In this document: one piece after another, positions 44,163 through 53,600 of the stretch
How positions within the stretch are numbered: position 1 is the first letter of the stretch
Layout of the letters: each line of letters begins with the position of its first letter
DNA from: Rikenellaceae bacterium
GTDB taxonomy: Bacteria > Bacteroidota > Bacteroidia > Bacteroidales > UBA932
Assembly (NCBI GenBank): GCA_022766385.1
Contig: JALEPJ010000018.1
Coordinates: forward strand, 49,611 to 113,610
Length of the DNA: 64,000 bases
Direction: 5' to 3'
The notes under the pieces: model-generated
The model's input: only the letters and a program-made list of their open reading frames with translations
Databases searched by the model: none
What the model was told of the DNA's origin: nothing
Program-made: the position numbers and the translations under genes

Positions 44163-46169
44163 ATGAAGAGAAAGAAGATTTATGAAACTGACCCTTATCT
44201 GATGCCATTCAAGACGGCCATCGACGTCCGTCACGAGCGCATACTTAAGGAACGTGACGCCATTGCCAAGGATGGTTCGCTCGCTGCAGGTGTCAATAAT
44301 CATCTGTACTACGGCCTTCATCACAACGATGACGGCGATTGGGTGTTCCGCGAGTGGGCTCCGAATGCCACTAAAATATATCTTATCGGAGATTTCAACA
44401 ATTGGAAACGCACTGAAGGCTATGCCCTCAAACCTGTTGGAGGGGGCAATTGGGAACTGGTCGTGCCCCATATGCTCATCAATCACGGCGACCTGTACAA
44501 GCTGTTTATCGAATGGCCTGGAGGTGGCGGCGAGAGACTTCCTGCTTATACCACCCGTGCCGTCCAGGATAACGTGACCAAGGTCTTCTGCGCCCAGGTC
44601 TGGGACCCGGCTGAGAAATATGAGTGGAAACACCGCCGTCCCGGCAAGAGACAGAATCCTTTCATCTATGAGTGCCATATAGGAATGAGCTCGGAGCAGC
44701 AGAAGGTGGCAAGCTTCGAGGAGTTCAGGACCGAGGTGCTTCCGAGGGTGGCTGAACTTGGCTACAATGTGCTGCAAATCATGGCTTTGCAGGAGCATCC
44801 CTACTATGGTTCTTTCGGATATCAGGTATCAAATTTCTTCGCCCTGAGTTCTCGTTTCGGCACCCCTGAGGAGTTCAAGCACCTGGTGGATGATGCCCAC
44901 GCGCGCGGAATTGCGGTCATTATGGACCTTGTCCACTCGCATATGGTGAAGAACGAGGCCGAGGGCCTGAGCAATTTCGACGGACGCGAGGACCTCTACT
45001 TCTATAAGGGCTATCAAGGCCATCATCCGGCTTGGGACAGCCGCTGTTTCGACTACGGAAAGAGCGAGACCAAGCATTTCCTCCTCTCCAACTGCAAGTT
45101 CTGGATGGAGGAGTACCATCTGGACGGTTTCCGCTTCGATGGAGTCACCAGTATGCTCTATTGGGACCACGGCCTCGGCAAGGACTTCTGCGGATATGAC
45201 AATTATTTCAATCTCGGAGTCGATGAGAATGCCGTGACCTATCTTGCGCTTGCCAATATGCTCGTGCACGAGGTAAATCCGAATGCCATCACCATTGCCG
45301 AAGATATGAGCGGAATGGCTGGACTCGCAGCTCCTTTCGAGGCGGGCGGTGTCGGCTTTGATTTCCGTATGGCAATGGGCGTTGCCGACCATTGGATCAA
45401 GTGGATCAAGGAGAGACGGGACGAGGACTGGAGTATGGGCGAGATATGGTATGAACTTACGAACAAGCGCGCCGACGAAAAGACCATCAGCTACGCCGAA
45501 TGTCACGACCAGGCCCTTGTGGGAGACAAAACCCTGATATTCAGGCTTATTGACAAAGAAATGTATTTCTCAATGAGCAAGGATATCCAGAATTCGATAG
45601 TGGACAGGGGCATTGCCCTGCATAAAATGATCAGGTTGGTGACTCTCGCGACTGCCGGCAACGGCTATCTGAACTTCATGGGCAATGAATTCGGCCATCC
45701 GGAATGGATAGATTTCCCTCGCGAGGGGAATGGCTGGTCGTACAAATATGCCCGCCGTCAATGGTCTCTCGCGGACAACGGACTGCTCAGATACGGCTGC
45801 CTGCGAGCTTTCGATGAGGCTATGGTCAAGTTTGCAAGGAAGTCCAATATTCTCAAGGAGATACCTCGGATTCTCGTGGCCGACGAACAGAAGAAGGTTT
45901 TGATATTCTACAGGAAAAATTGTATCTTTGCGTTCAATTTCAACGTCTCGGCTTCATTCGCGGATTACTCATTCGCGGCTCCAGCCGGGAAGTATGTTGT
46001 TGTTTTGAACACCGACGAGGAGAAGTTCAATGGTTTCAGCCGCTTGAAAACGGGCGAGGAGCACTTCACAGTGCAGGAAAAATCGTTGAACGGACCGCAG
46101 GAATACGATTCAAGCCTGTATCTGTACCTGCCGAGCCGGTGTGCGATTGTTTTGCAGTGTGAGAAGTAA
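44163..46169 (+). CDS. glgB: 1,4-alpha-glucan branching enzyme (GH13_8 type)
   Basis: A 668-residue branching enzyme that makes alpha-1,6 branches in glycogen. A CBM48 domain (about 55-150, WVFREWAPNATKIYLIGDF) precedes the GH13 barrel. Catalytic residues are Asp in DGFRFDGVTSMLY, Glu in ITIAEDMSG and Asp in ECHDQALVGD. The sequence resembles the eukaryotic-type GH13_8 branch more than the E. coli GlgB. It opens the five-gene glycogen cluster, with gaps of up to 33 bases and overlaps between the genes. Confidence 0.93.
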   Translation: MKRKKIYETDPYLMPFKTAIDVRHERILKERDAIAKDGSLAAGVNNHLYYGLHHNDDGDWVFREWAPNATKIYLIGDFNNWKRTEGYALKPVGGGNWELVVPHMLINHGDLYKLFIEWPGGGGERLPAYTTRAVQDNVTKVFCAQVWDPAEKYEWKHRRPGKRQNPFIYECHIGMSSEQQKVASFEEFRTEVLPRVAELGYNVLQIMALQEHPYYGSFGYQVSNFFALSSRFGTPEEFKHLVDDAHARGIAVIMDLVHSHMVKNEAEGLSNFDGREDLYFYKGYQGHHPAWDSRCFDYGKSETKHFLLSNCKFWMEEYHLDGFRFDGVTSMLYWDHGLGKDFCGYDNYFNLGVDENAVTYLALANMLVHEVNPNAITIAEDMSGMAGLAAPFEAGGVGFDFRMAMGVADHWIKWIKERRDEDWSMGEIWYELTNKRADEKTISYAECHDQALVGDKTLIFRLIDKEMYFSMSKDIQNSIVDRGIALHKMIRLVTLATAGNGYLNFMGNEFGHPEWIDFPREGNGWSYKYARRQWSLADNGLLRYGCLRAFDEAMVKFARKSNILKEIPRILVADEQKKVLIFYRKNCIFAFNFNVSASFADYSFAAPAGKYVVVLNTDEEKFNGFSRLKTGEEHFTVQEKSLNGPQEYDSSLYLYLPSRCAIVLQCEK

Positions 46170-46189
46170 ATTTTAACATAAACAGTATT

Positions 46190-48130
46190 ATGGCTTTTTT
46201 GAAGTTCAATAAGTCAGAGTTGGTAAACCTTTCGTATTCTTTGAAGCGGGAGATTATCAGCGCCAACAAGACAGGCGCATATTGCAACACGTCCATTGTG
46301 ACCTGTAACACGCGCCGTTATCACGGACTCCTGGCTGTTACTCTTGACCGTTTCGGCGGCGACAAATTCCTCCTCCTCTCGTCTCTTGATGAGAGCCTTG
46401 TTGTGGATGGAAAGCAGTTCAACCTCGGTATCCATAGATACGGCGACGTATATGATCCAAGGGGACATAAATATGTGGTTGATTTCCAAGCCGACCCGGT
46501 ATCCAAGATTACCTATAAGGTCGGTGATATCGTTTTTGTAAAGAGCATCGTGCTCGCTCCCGATGTTGACCAGGTCCTCATCAAGTTTGAACTTGTCAAG
46601 GCTCCTTCGAAGGTTTCCCTTGTGCTGAAGCCTTACCTTGCCTTCCGCAACATCCACGCCCTCACTCATGTCAACAATCAGGCTGACACCTCATTTGAGG
46701 AGGTTCCCAATGGAGCTGCATTCAGGATGTACAAGGACTTCCCGGACCTCTTCCTTCAGATGAATACCAAGGATGCCGTTTACAAGCATCTTCCATATTG
46801 GTATCAGGGAATCACATATTCGGACGAGCGCCGCAGAGGCTTCGAATGTCAGGAAGACCTTCTCGTGCCCGGCTCCTTCGAGGTGGATATGAAGGAAGGC
46901 GATTCTGTGGTGTTCTCCGCATCCATCGTTGAGGCAAATCCAGCCACCCTCAAGAGGAAGTTCAATGACATCGTGAAGAAGACCCCTGAGGTTTCGAATA
47001 CCAGGGACCAGCTCGTGCGTTGCGCAGACACCCTCGTTTGCAATCACAATAACCACAAGATGATCACGGCGGGCTTCTCGTGGCTCTACACCGGCCTGCT
47101 CCGCGAGAGCCTCTACTCAATAGTGGGACTTACCCTCGCGAAGGATGGCAATGCCGCCGAGTTCGAGGAAATCCTCGACAATCTCATCGCTGATCAGCAG
47201 GAGCGCTTCTTCCGCCGCACCACCCAGGTTGAGGCTCCGCTCTTTCTCCCTGTCGTTCTCCAGAGCTATGTCAATGAGTTCGGCGCAGACCCTAAGAAGG
47301 TTTGGAGAAAGTACGGCGACACTGTGATGAAGATGATAGAAAGCTATCTTCCGGGAGTCAGGGGAGAGATTTCAATGCAGCCGAACGGTCTGCTTTGGGC
47401 CCAGAAGGACCACGTCGCCCTCTCTTGGATGAATGCATATGTCAATGGCGAGCCTGTGACAGAGAGAGCCGGATACCAGGTGGAAACCAATGCCTTCTGG
47501 TACAATGCCATCTGCTTCGCCCTTGATATGGAGGGCCGTTTTGGAGCCAAGAATTCTGATTTCGTGGCTGTATGGACCCCTATCAGGGATCTCGTAAAGG
47601 CCAACTACCAGCCTATGTTCTGGAATGAGCGCAGAGGCTGTCTCGCTGATTACGTGGACGGTAACGGACAGAATATGTCAGTACGTCCGAATCAGATTCA
47701 CGCTATCTCCGTGGATTATTCTCCAATTGATGAAGAACTCTTCCCATCTATACTCAAAGTGGTTGACAATGAGCTTGTTACCCGCAGGGGTATAAGGACC
47801 CTCTCACCTCGTGACAATAATTACAGAGGTGTGTACGAGGGCTCCCAGACTGAGCGCGACCTCGCTGTCCATCAGGGCTGCTCAATCCCTTACCTCCTCC
47901 TCCCTTACGTTAGGGTGAGCTTCAAGGTCAAGGGCCCTTCTTTCTACAAGAAGGCGCAGTGGCTGCTGGAGGGTTTCTACGAGGATCTCTCAAAGCACGG
48001 AGTCGGTGCATTCTCCGAGATATATGACGGAGAACCGCCTCACGAGCCTCACGGAGCCATTTCATCGGCTCTCAGTACGGCTACTTTCCTTAGAATCGAC
48101 TATTATATGAACAAATACAAGGAGGCTTGA
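46190..48130 (+). CDS. glycogen debranching enzyme (amylo-alpha-1,6-glucosidase)
   Basis: A 646-residue debranching enzyme. The N-terminal domain (about 1-270) is the bacterial GDE type (KTGAYCNTSIVTCNTRRYHGLL), and the C-terminal (alpha/alpha)6 domain (about 290-640) resembles GH133, with SWLYTGLLRESLYSIVGLTL and the end motif GEPPHEPHGAISSALS. It removes alpha-1,6 branches during glycogen breakdown. The stop overlaps the next gene's possible TTG start; I place that gene's start 3 bases downstream. Confidence 0.9.
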   Translation: MAFLKFNKSELVNLSYSLKREIISANKTGAYCNTSIVTCNTRRYHGLLAVTLDRFGGDKFLLLSSLDESLVVDGKQFNLGIHRYGDVYDPRGHKYVVDFQADPVSKITYKVGDIVFVKSIVLAPDVDQVLIKFELVKAPSKVSLVLKPYLAFRNIHALTHVNNQADTSFEEVPNGAAFRMYKDFPDLFLQMNTKDAVYKHLPYWYQGITYSDERRRGFECQEDLLVPGSFEVDMKEGDSVVFSASIVEANPATLKRKFNDIVKKTPEVSNTRDQLVRCADTLVCNHNNHKMITAGFSWLYTGLLRESLYSIVGLTLAKDGNAAEFEEILDNLIADQQERFFRRTTQVEAPLFLPVVLQSYVNEFGADPKKVWRKYGDTVMKMIESYLPGVRGEISMQPNGLLWAQKDHVALSWMNAYVNGEPVTERAGYQVETNAFWYNAICFALDMEGRFGAKNSDFVAVWTPIRDLVKANYQPMFWNERRGCLADYVDGNGQNMSVRPNQIHAISVDYSPIDEELFPSILKVVDNELVTRRGIRTLSPRDNNYRGVYEGSQTERDLAVHQGCSIPYLLLPYVRVSFKVKGPSFYKKAQWLLEGFYEDLSKHGVGAFSEIYDGEPPHEPHGAISSALSTATFLRIDYYMNKYKEA

Positions 48131-48132
48131 CA

Positions 48133-49419
48133 ATGAAGGTTCTGATGTTCGGATGGGAGTTCCCTCCCCACATCGCAGGCGGTCTCGGAACTGCTTGCGA
48201 AGGTATAGTAAAAGGATTGGCATATAACGGAGTGGAGACACTGTTCGTGATGCCTTCGGCTTCAGGAGACGAGGACCAGAGCGCCACTACCATAATCAAT
48301 GCCAGTGATGTGGCCGTGGACACAGTCAGCTCTTCTGTGGATGAGTTCCTCGATAAGGTGAAATTCATTCACATTGACTCGAACCTGGTTCCTTATGTGA
48401 ATCCGGATGAGTTCGAGACCATAGTCGAACAGGAGAGAAAGCGTCAGGTCAAGGATTTCAAGGTCCAGTATGGAATGAAGTACAAATTCTCCGGCAAATA
48501 CGGCACCAACCTTATGGAAGAGGTGGCCAGATATGCAATGGTCGGAGGTACCATCGCCCTTCAGCACAAGGATGAGTTCGATGTCATCCATGCCCATGAC
48601 TGGCTCACATATCTCGCAGGAATTGCTGCAAAGGAATTGACCGGCAAACCTCTGGTCGTACATGTTCACGCGACTTCGTATGACCGCGGCGACGAGAAAC
48701 ATATCGATACCCGCGTACTCGATATCGAGACCCGCGGAATGCTTGCGGCCGACAGGGTCGTTACCGTGAGTGACCTTACCAGGAATATCGTGGTTAACAA
48801 ATATCATATCGATCCGGCCAAGGTCGTTACCGTGCACAATGCGGTGGACTTCAGCGGTCGCGAGAACCTTCAGGTGGAGAGGGGAGTAGAGGACAAGATT
48901 GTCACTTTCCTCGGAAGAATCACCTTCCAGAAGGGTCCGGAGTATTTCATCGAGGCGGCCGCAAAGGTTCTCAAGAGAACCAAGAACGTACGCTTCGTGA
49001 TGGCTGGAAGCGGTGATATGATGAACCGTTGTATCAAACACGTTGCCCGTCTGGGTATATCTGATAGATTCCACTTCACGGGCTTCCTTCGCGGAATGGA
49101 TGTACAGAAGATGTTTGCCCTTTCGGACGTGTACATTATGCCGTCAGTATCGGAGCCTTTTGGTATCTCTCCTTTGGAGGCGATGAGAACCAGCGTTCCA
49201 TCCGTGATTTCCAAGCAGTCCGGCGCAGCCGAGATTCTTGACTATGCCTTCAAGGTGGATTTCTGGGACGTAGATGCGCTCGCTGACGATATCTATGCTC
49301 TTCTTCAGTATCCTGCACTTTCACGTTTTGCCGCATCGAGAGGTTTCGACGAGGTGAATGCGCTTAAGTGGAACGGTGCTACGGCCAAGCTCAAGGCCGT
49401 TTATGAATCATTGGTATAA
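48133..49419 (+). CDS. glycosyltransferase family 4, glycogen/starch synthase-like
   Basis: A 428-residue GT-B enzyme. The opening KVLMFGWEFPPHIAGGLGTA, the middle HAHDWLTYLAGIAA, and the donor site VTFLGRITFQKGPEYFIEAA and SEPFGISPLEA (the ExxE-type pair of retaining enzymes) are clear. It resembles a GT4/GT5 glycogen synthase or maltose-1-phosphate-forming type transferase; donor and acceptor are uncertain. It starts 2 bases after the debranching enzyme (ATG 48133). Its position argues for alpha-glucan synthesis or remodelling. Confidence 0.85.
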   Translation: MKVLMFGWEFPPHIAGGLGTACEGIVKGLAYNGVETLFVMPSASGDEDQSATTIINASDVAVDTVSSSVDEFLDKVKFIHIDSNLVPYVNPDEFETIVEQERKRQVKDFKVQYGMKYKFSGKYGTNLMEEVARYAMVGGTIALQHKDEFDVIHAHDWLTYLAGIAAKELTGKPLVVHVHATSYDRGDEKHIDTRVLDIETRGMLAADRVVTVSDLTRNIVVNKYHIDPAKVVTVHNAVDFSGRENLQVERGVEDKIVTFLGRITFQKGPEYFIEAAAKVLKRTKNVRFVMAGSGDMMNRCIKHVARLGISDRFHFTGFLRGMDVQKMFALSDVYIMPSVSEPFGISPLEAMRTSVPSVISKQSGAAEILDYAFKVDFWDVDALADDIYALLQYPALSRFAASRGFDEVNALKWNGATAKLKAVYESLV

Positions 49420-49451
49420 CCTGAACAGCCAAGAAAAAAACAATCAAAGAT

Positions 49452-50663
49452 ATGAAACCAAGCATTTGCCTGTACTTCCACGTACATCAGCCTACAAGAC
49501 TCAGACTGTATCGCTTCTTCGATATAGGAAAGGATTCACATTATTATGATGACTTCGCCAACAGAACCATACTCAAGAGGATTGCACAAAAGTGCTATCT
49601 TCCTATGAATGAGCTTCTTCTGGAGGCTATCAAGGAGACAAAGGGAGCTTTCAAAGTCTCATTCTCCATCACCGGTTCTGCGATCGAGCAGCTTGACAGA
49701 TACGCTCCGGAGGTGCTTGACAGCTTCCGCAAGCTCGCAGAGACAGGATCTGTGGAGTTCATATGCGAGACCTATAACCATTCCCTCGCATCGCTTACTT
49801 CTCCTACCGAATTCAAGCATCAGGTCCTCAAGCAGAAGGATAATCTTCAGAAGTATTTCGGCGTGACCCCTACAGCTTTCAGAAACACCGAGCTCATCTA
49901 TTCCGATGCTATCGGCAAGGCAGTATACGAACTCGGCTTCAAGACTATGCTCACTGAGGGTGCGCGTCACATTATGGGTTGGAAGAGCCCTAATTACGTA
50001 TATGCAGGTGACCTTCAGCCTAAGCTCAAGCTCCTTCTCAGGAACTATGCGCTCAGCGACGATATTGCCTTCCGCTTTGCGGACAGAAATTGGAGCGGAT
50101 GGCCTCTTAGTGCTGAAAAATTCGTCTCTTGGCTCAAGAGCTCTGTATCCGAGGGTGGAGACATCGTGAATCTCTTTATGGATTACGAGACCTTCGGCGA
50201 GCATCTCAATGAGAATACAGGTATCTTCGATTTCATGCGTGCCCTTCCTAAGGAGGTCCTCGCAGACGGTACTTTCGACTTCATTACACCAAGCCAGGCT
50301 ACCAAGAAGTACAAGGCTGTCGATGAACTCTCTGTTCCTGAGGTCATTTCCTGGGCAGATGAGGAGAGGGATGTTACCGCATGGCTCGGAAACGAGCTCC
50401 AGAACGACGCATTCAACAAGCTCTATTCTCTCAGCGAGAAGCTCTACATCCTCAACGACCCTCAGCTCTTTGAGGATTTCGGACATCTCCAGGAGAGCGA
50501 CCACTTCTACTATATGTGCACCAAGTTCTTCTCGGACGGGGAGGTTCACAAGCGTTTCAATCCGTACGATACCCCTTACGAGGCATTTATCAATTATATG
50601 AACGTCCTCAGCGACTTTGCCATCAGAGTTGACCGGGAGTACGAGCTCAAACAGAACGACTGA
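49452..50663 (+). CDS. GH57 family glycoside hydrolase (alpha-amylase/glucanotransferase-like)
   Basis: A 403-residue GH57 enzyme. It begins with SICLYFHVHQPTRLRLYRFF, where the first conserved His-Gln motif occurs. The nucleophile Glu is probably in AFRNTELIYSD, and the acid Asp in NLFMDYETFGEH. It is shorter than thermophile amylopullulanases. Cytoplasmic alpha-1,4-glucan hydrolysis or transfer is likely from the neighbours. The stop overlaps the next ATG by 1 base (TGATG). Confidence 0.88.
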   Translation: MKPSICLYFHVHQPTRLRLYRFFDIGKDSHYYDDFANRTILKRIAQKCYLPMNELLLEAIKETKGAFKVSFSITGSAIEQLDRYAPEVLDSFRKLAETGSVEFICETYNHSLASLTSPTEFKHQVLKQKDNLQKYFGVTPTAFRNTELIYSDAIGKAVYELGFKTMLTEGARHIMGWKSPNYVYAGDLQPKLKLLLRNYALSDDIAFRFADRNWSGWPLSAEKFVSWLKSSVSEGGDIVNLFMDYETFGEHLNENTGIFDFMRALPKEVLADGTFDFITPSQATKKYKAVDELSVPEVISWADEERDVTAWLGNELQNDAFNKLYSLSEKLYILNDPQLFEDFGHLQESDHFYYMCTKFFSDGEVHKRFNPYDTPYEAFINYMNVLSDFAIRVDREYELKQND

Positions 50664-53600
50664 TGGAAAATGTGTTTTACAGTCCGGACTATCTATTTGA
50701 GGTAAGCTGGGAGGTCTGCAATAAGGTTGGAGGAATCTACACTGTAGTATCGACCAAAGCCCTTTTCCAGAAGGAGCAACTCGGCAAGCATCATATAATG
50801 ATAGGTCCGGACGTATGGATGCGTCCTGAAGCAAATCCGGATTTCATCGAAGACGGAATGCTTTACAGGACCTGGCGCAATAAACTGGCCGAAGAGGGTC
50901 TGAGAGTGCGCATAGGCAGATGGAACGTGCCTGGAAAACCTATTGCCATACTTGTTGACTACAAATCCTATCTCCCTCAGCAGAACAGGATATTGGGCGA
51001 GTATTGGGAGAGGTACAAAGTTGACTCGTTGAGCGGAGATTGGGATTACAAGGAGTCCCTGATTTTCGGATATGCTGCCGGCAATGTCATCGAGAGCTTC
51101 TGCAAGCACCACCTCCTCAATTCCGACAAGGTTGTCGCCCAGTTCCACGAATGGCAGACCGGTGCGGGACTTCTTTATCTGAGGAACTCCAGTTTCCCTG
51201 TCGCGACCGTGTTCACAACCCACGCGACGATGATAGGAAGAAGCATCTGTGGTAACAATTACGCCCTGTATGACAATCTTGCGGAGTTCAACGGTGATGA
51301 AATGGCAAAGCGTCTCAATGTCGTATCCCGTCACTCCCTTGAATCCAAGTCGGCGGAGTATGCTGACGTCTTCACCACGGTAAGTGACATCACTGCCAGG
51401 GAGTGCGCTCAGCTTTTGGGCAGGAAGGTGGACATCGTCACCCCGAACGGTTTTGAGCCGAGTTTCACTCCTTCGACTGAGGAGGAGTACAATGAGAAGA
51501 GAAAGATCGCCAAAGCCAAGCTTAGTGAGGTGGCCGGAGCAATGTGCGGCAAGTCTGTAGCCGAGGATGCGATGTTCGTGGGCATAGGCGGCCGTTACGA
51601 GTACAGAAACAAGGGTATCGACGTCTTCATCGACTCTTTGGCGCAGCTTAGGGATAAAGGCTATGACGGCAAGGAAATTCATGCCTTCATATTCATCCCA
51701 TCCGGTCATAACGGACCGGACAAGAATCTTGTGCACAAACTTGCGGGCGAAGGCGCTCCTAACTATGTAACCCAGGTCTCACACGCGCTGATGAATCCTG
51801 AATGGGACACCATCAGCCGCAGGTTCCGTGAGAAGAATCTCGCCAATCTCGAAGGAGACAAGGTCAAGGTCTATTTCGTTCCATCCTATCTCAATGGCAA
51901 TGACGGTGTGTTCAACCTGAGCTACTATGACTTGCTGGTAGGACTCGACCTTACCATATTCCCTTCATACTACGAACCTTGGGGTTATACGCCTCTCGAG
52001 AGCCTTGCGTTCTCCATACCGACACTCACCACCACGCTGGCAGGCTTCGGGCTCTGGGTGCGCGACCGCTACAAAAAGGATCACCCGGGAATTACGATCG
52101 TAGAGAGAAACGACACCAACTACAACTATGTAGTAGATGCTGTTGAGGCACGCATACGCGAAATCGCTGCCCTTACCCCGGAGCAGCAGAAAGCCTATAT
52201 GGACTCTGCAAAGGACATATCCAAGATAGCCCTTTGGGAGCACCAGATAGAGTATTACAAAGAAGCATATTCAAAAGCAATTAATCAATTAGTAGTGCGG
52301 GCAGGCAACTGCCAGGCCCTTAAAGAAAAACAAACAATGCAGTACGAAAGAATCAATGTAGACTCGCCATCCTGGAAGAGCATTATGGTGACCAGACACC
52401 TGCCTAAACAGCTTGAAGGCCTCGAAACGCTCAGCAAGAACCTCTGGTGGTGCTGGAATGACGATGCCAAGGATCTTTTCAAGAAGGTGGACCCTGAACT
52501 TTGGAGTGAATCGGGTCACAACCCTAGAGCCATCCTCGACCAGGTGAGCATAAAGAAATTCAATGCCCTCGCTCAGGACGAAACATTCCTCGCCCAGCTC
52601 AATACTGTGATGGCCGAGTTCAATTCTTATATGGCAGAGAAAGAGAAGAGAACCGACCCTTCAGTGGCATACTTCTGTATGGAGTACGGTCTTGACAGCT
52701 CGCTTAAGATTTATTCAGGTGGTCTTGGAATACTTGCTGGAGACTACCTCAAGGAAACCAGCGACATGAACGTTAATCTTGTGGCTGTAGGTTTTCTCTA
52801 CAGATACGGTTATTTCAACCAGAAGCTCACATCATACGGTGAGCAGGTTGCAGAGTACGATCCTCAGGATTTCCTCAAGACACCTGCACAGCCTGTTCTC
52901 GATAAGGACGGAAACTGGCTTACCACCACCGTTGCCTTCCCTGGAAGGAACTGCGTAGCCAGAATCTGGAAGGTGGCAGTCGGCCGTACCGACCTCTATC
53001 TTCTCGACACAGACTGGGAGGCAAACCGTCCTGAAGACCGCTCCGTGACTCACCAGCTCTATGGCGGTGACTGGGAGAACCGTCTCAAGCAGGAAATACT
53101 CCTCGGAATCGGCGGTGTACGCGCCCTCCGTGTACTCGGCCTCAATCCTCAGATTTATCATTGCAATGAGGGCCACGCTGCCTTCACCGGTCTGGAGAGA
53201 CTCCGTGAGTACATCCAGAATGAGAACCTCAGCTTCGCCGAGGCAATGGAGGTAGTTCGCGCTTCATCGCTCTTTACTACCCACACTCCTGTTCCTGCAG
53301 GACACGATGCCTTTGACGAGGATATACTCAGAAAGTATCTTGGACATTTCCCTGAGCTTCTCAGGACCGACTGGACCACAATGATGAGCCTCGGAAAGAT
53401 CAATGCCACAGACTACAACGAGAAGTTCTCAATGAGTCATCTTGCTGCCAATATCTCACAGGAAATCAACGGCGTATCAATGCTTCACGGAAAGGTGAGC
53501 CAGGAGATACTCGCAGATATGTATCCGGGCTATCTCCCTGAGGAGAACCACATCAGCTATGTCACCAACGGTGTTCACTATCCAACTTGGTGCGCAAAGG

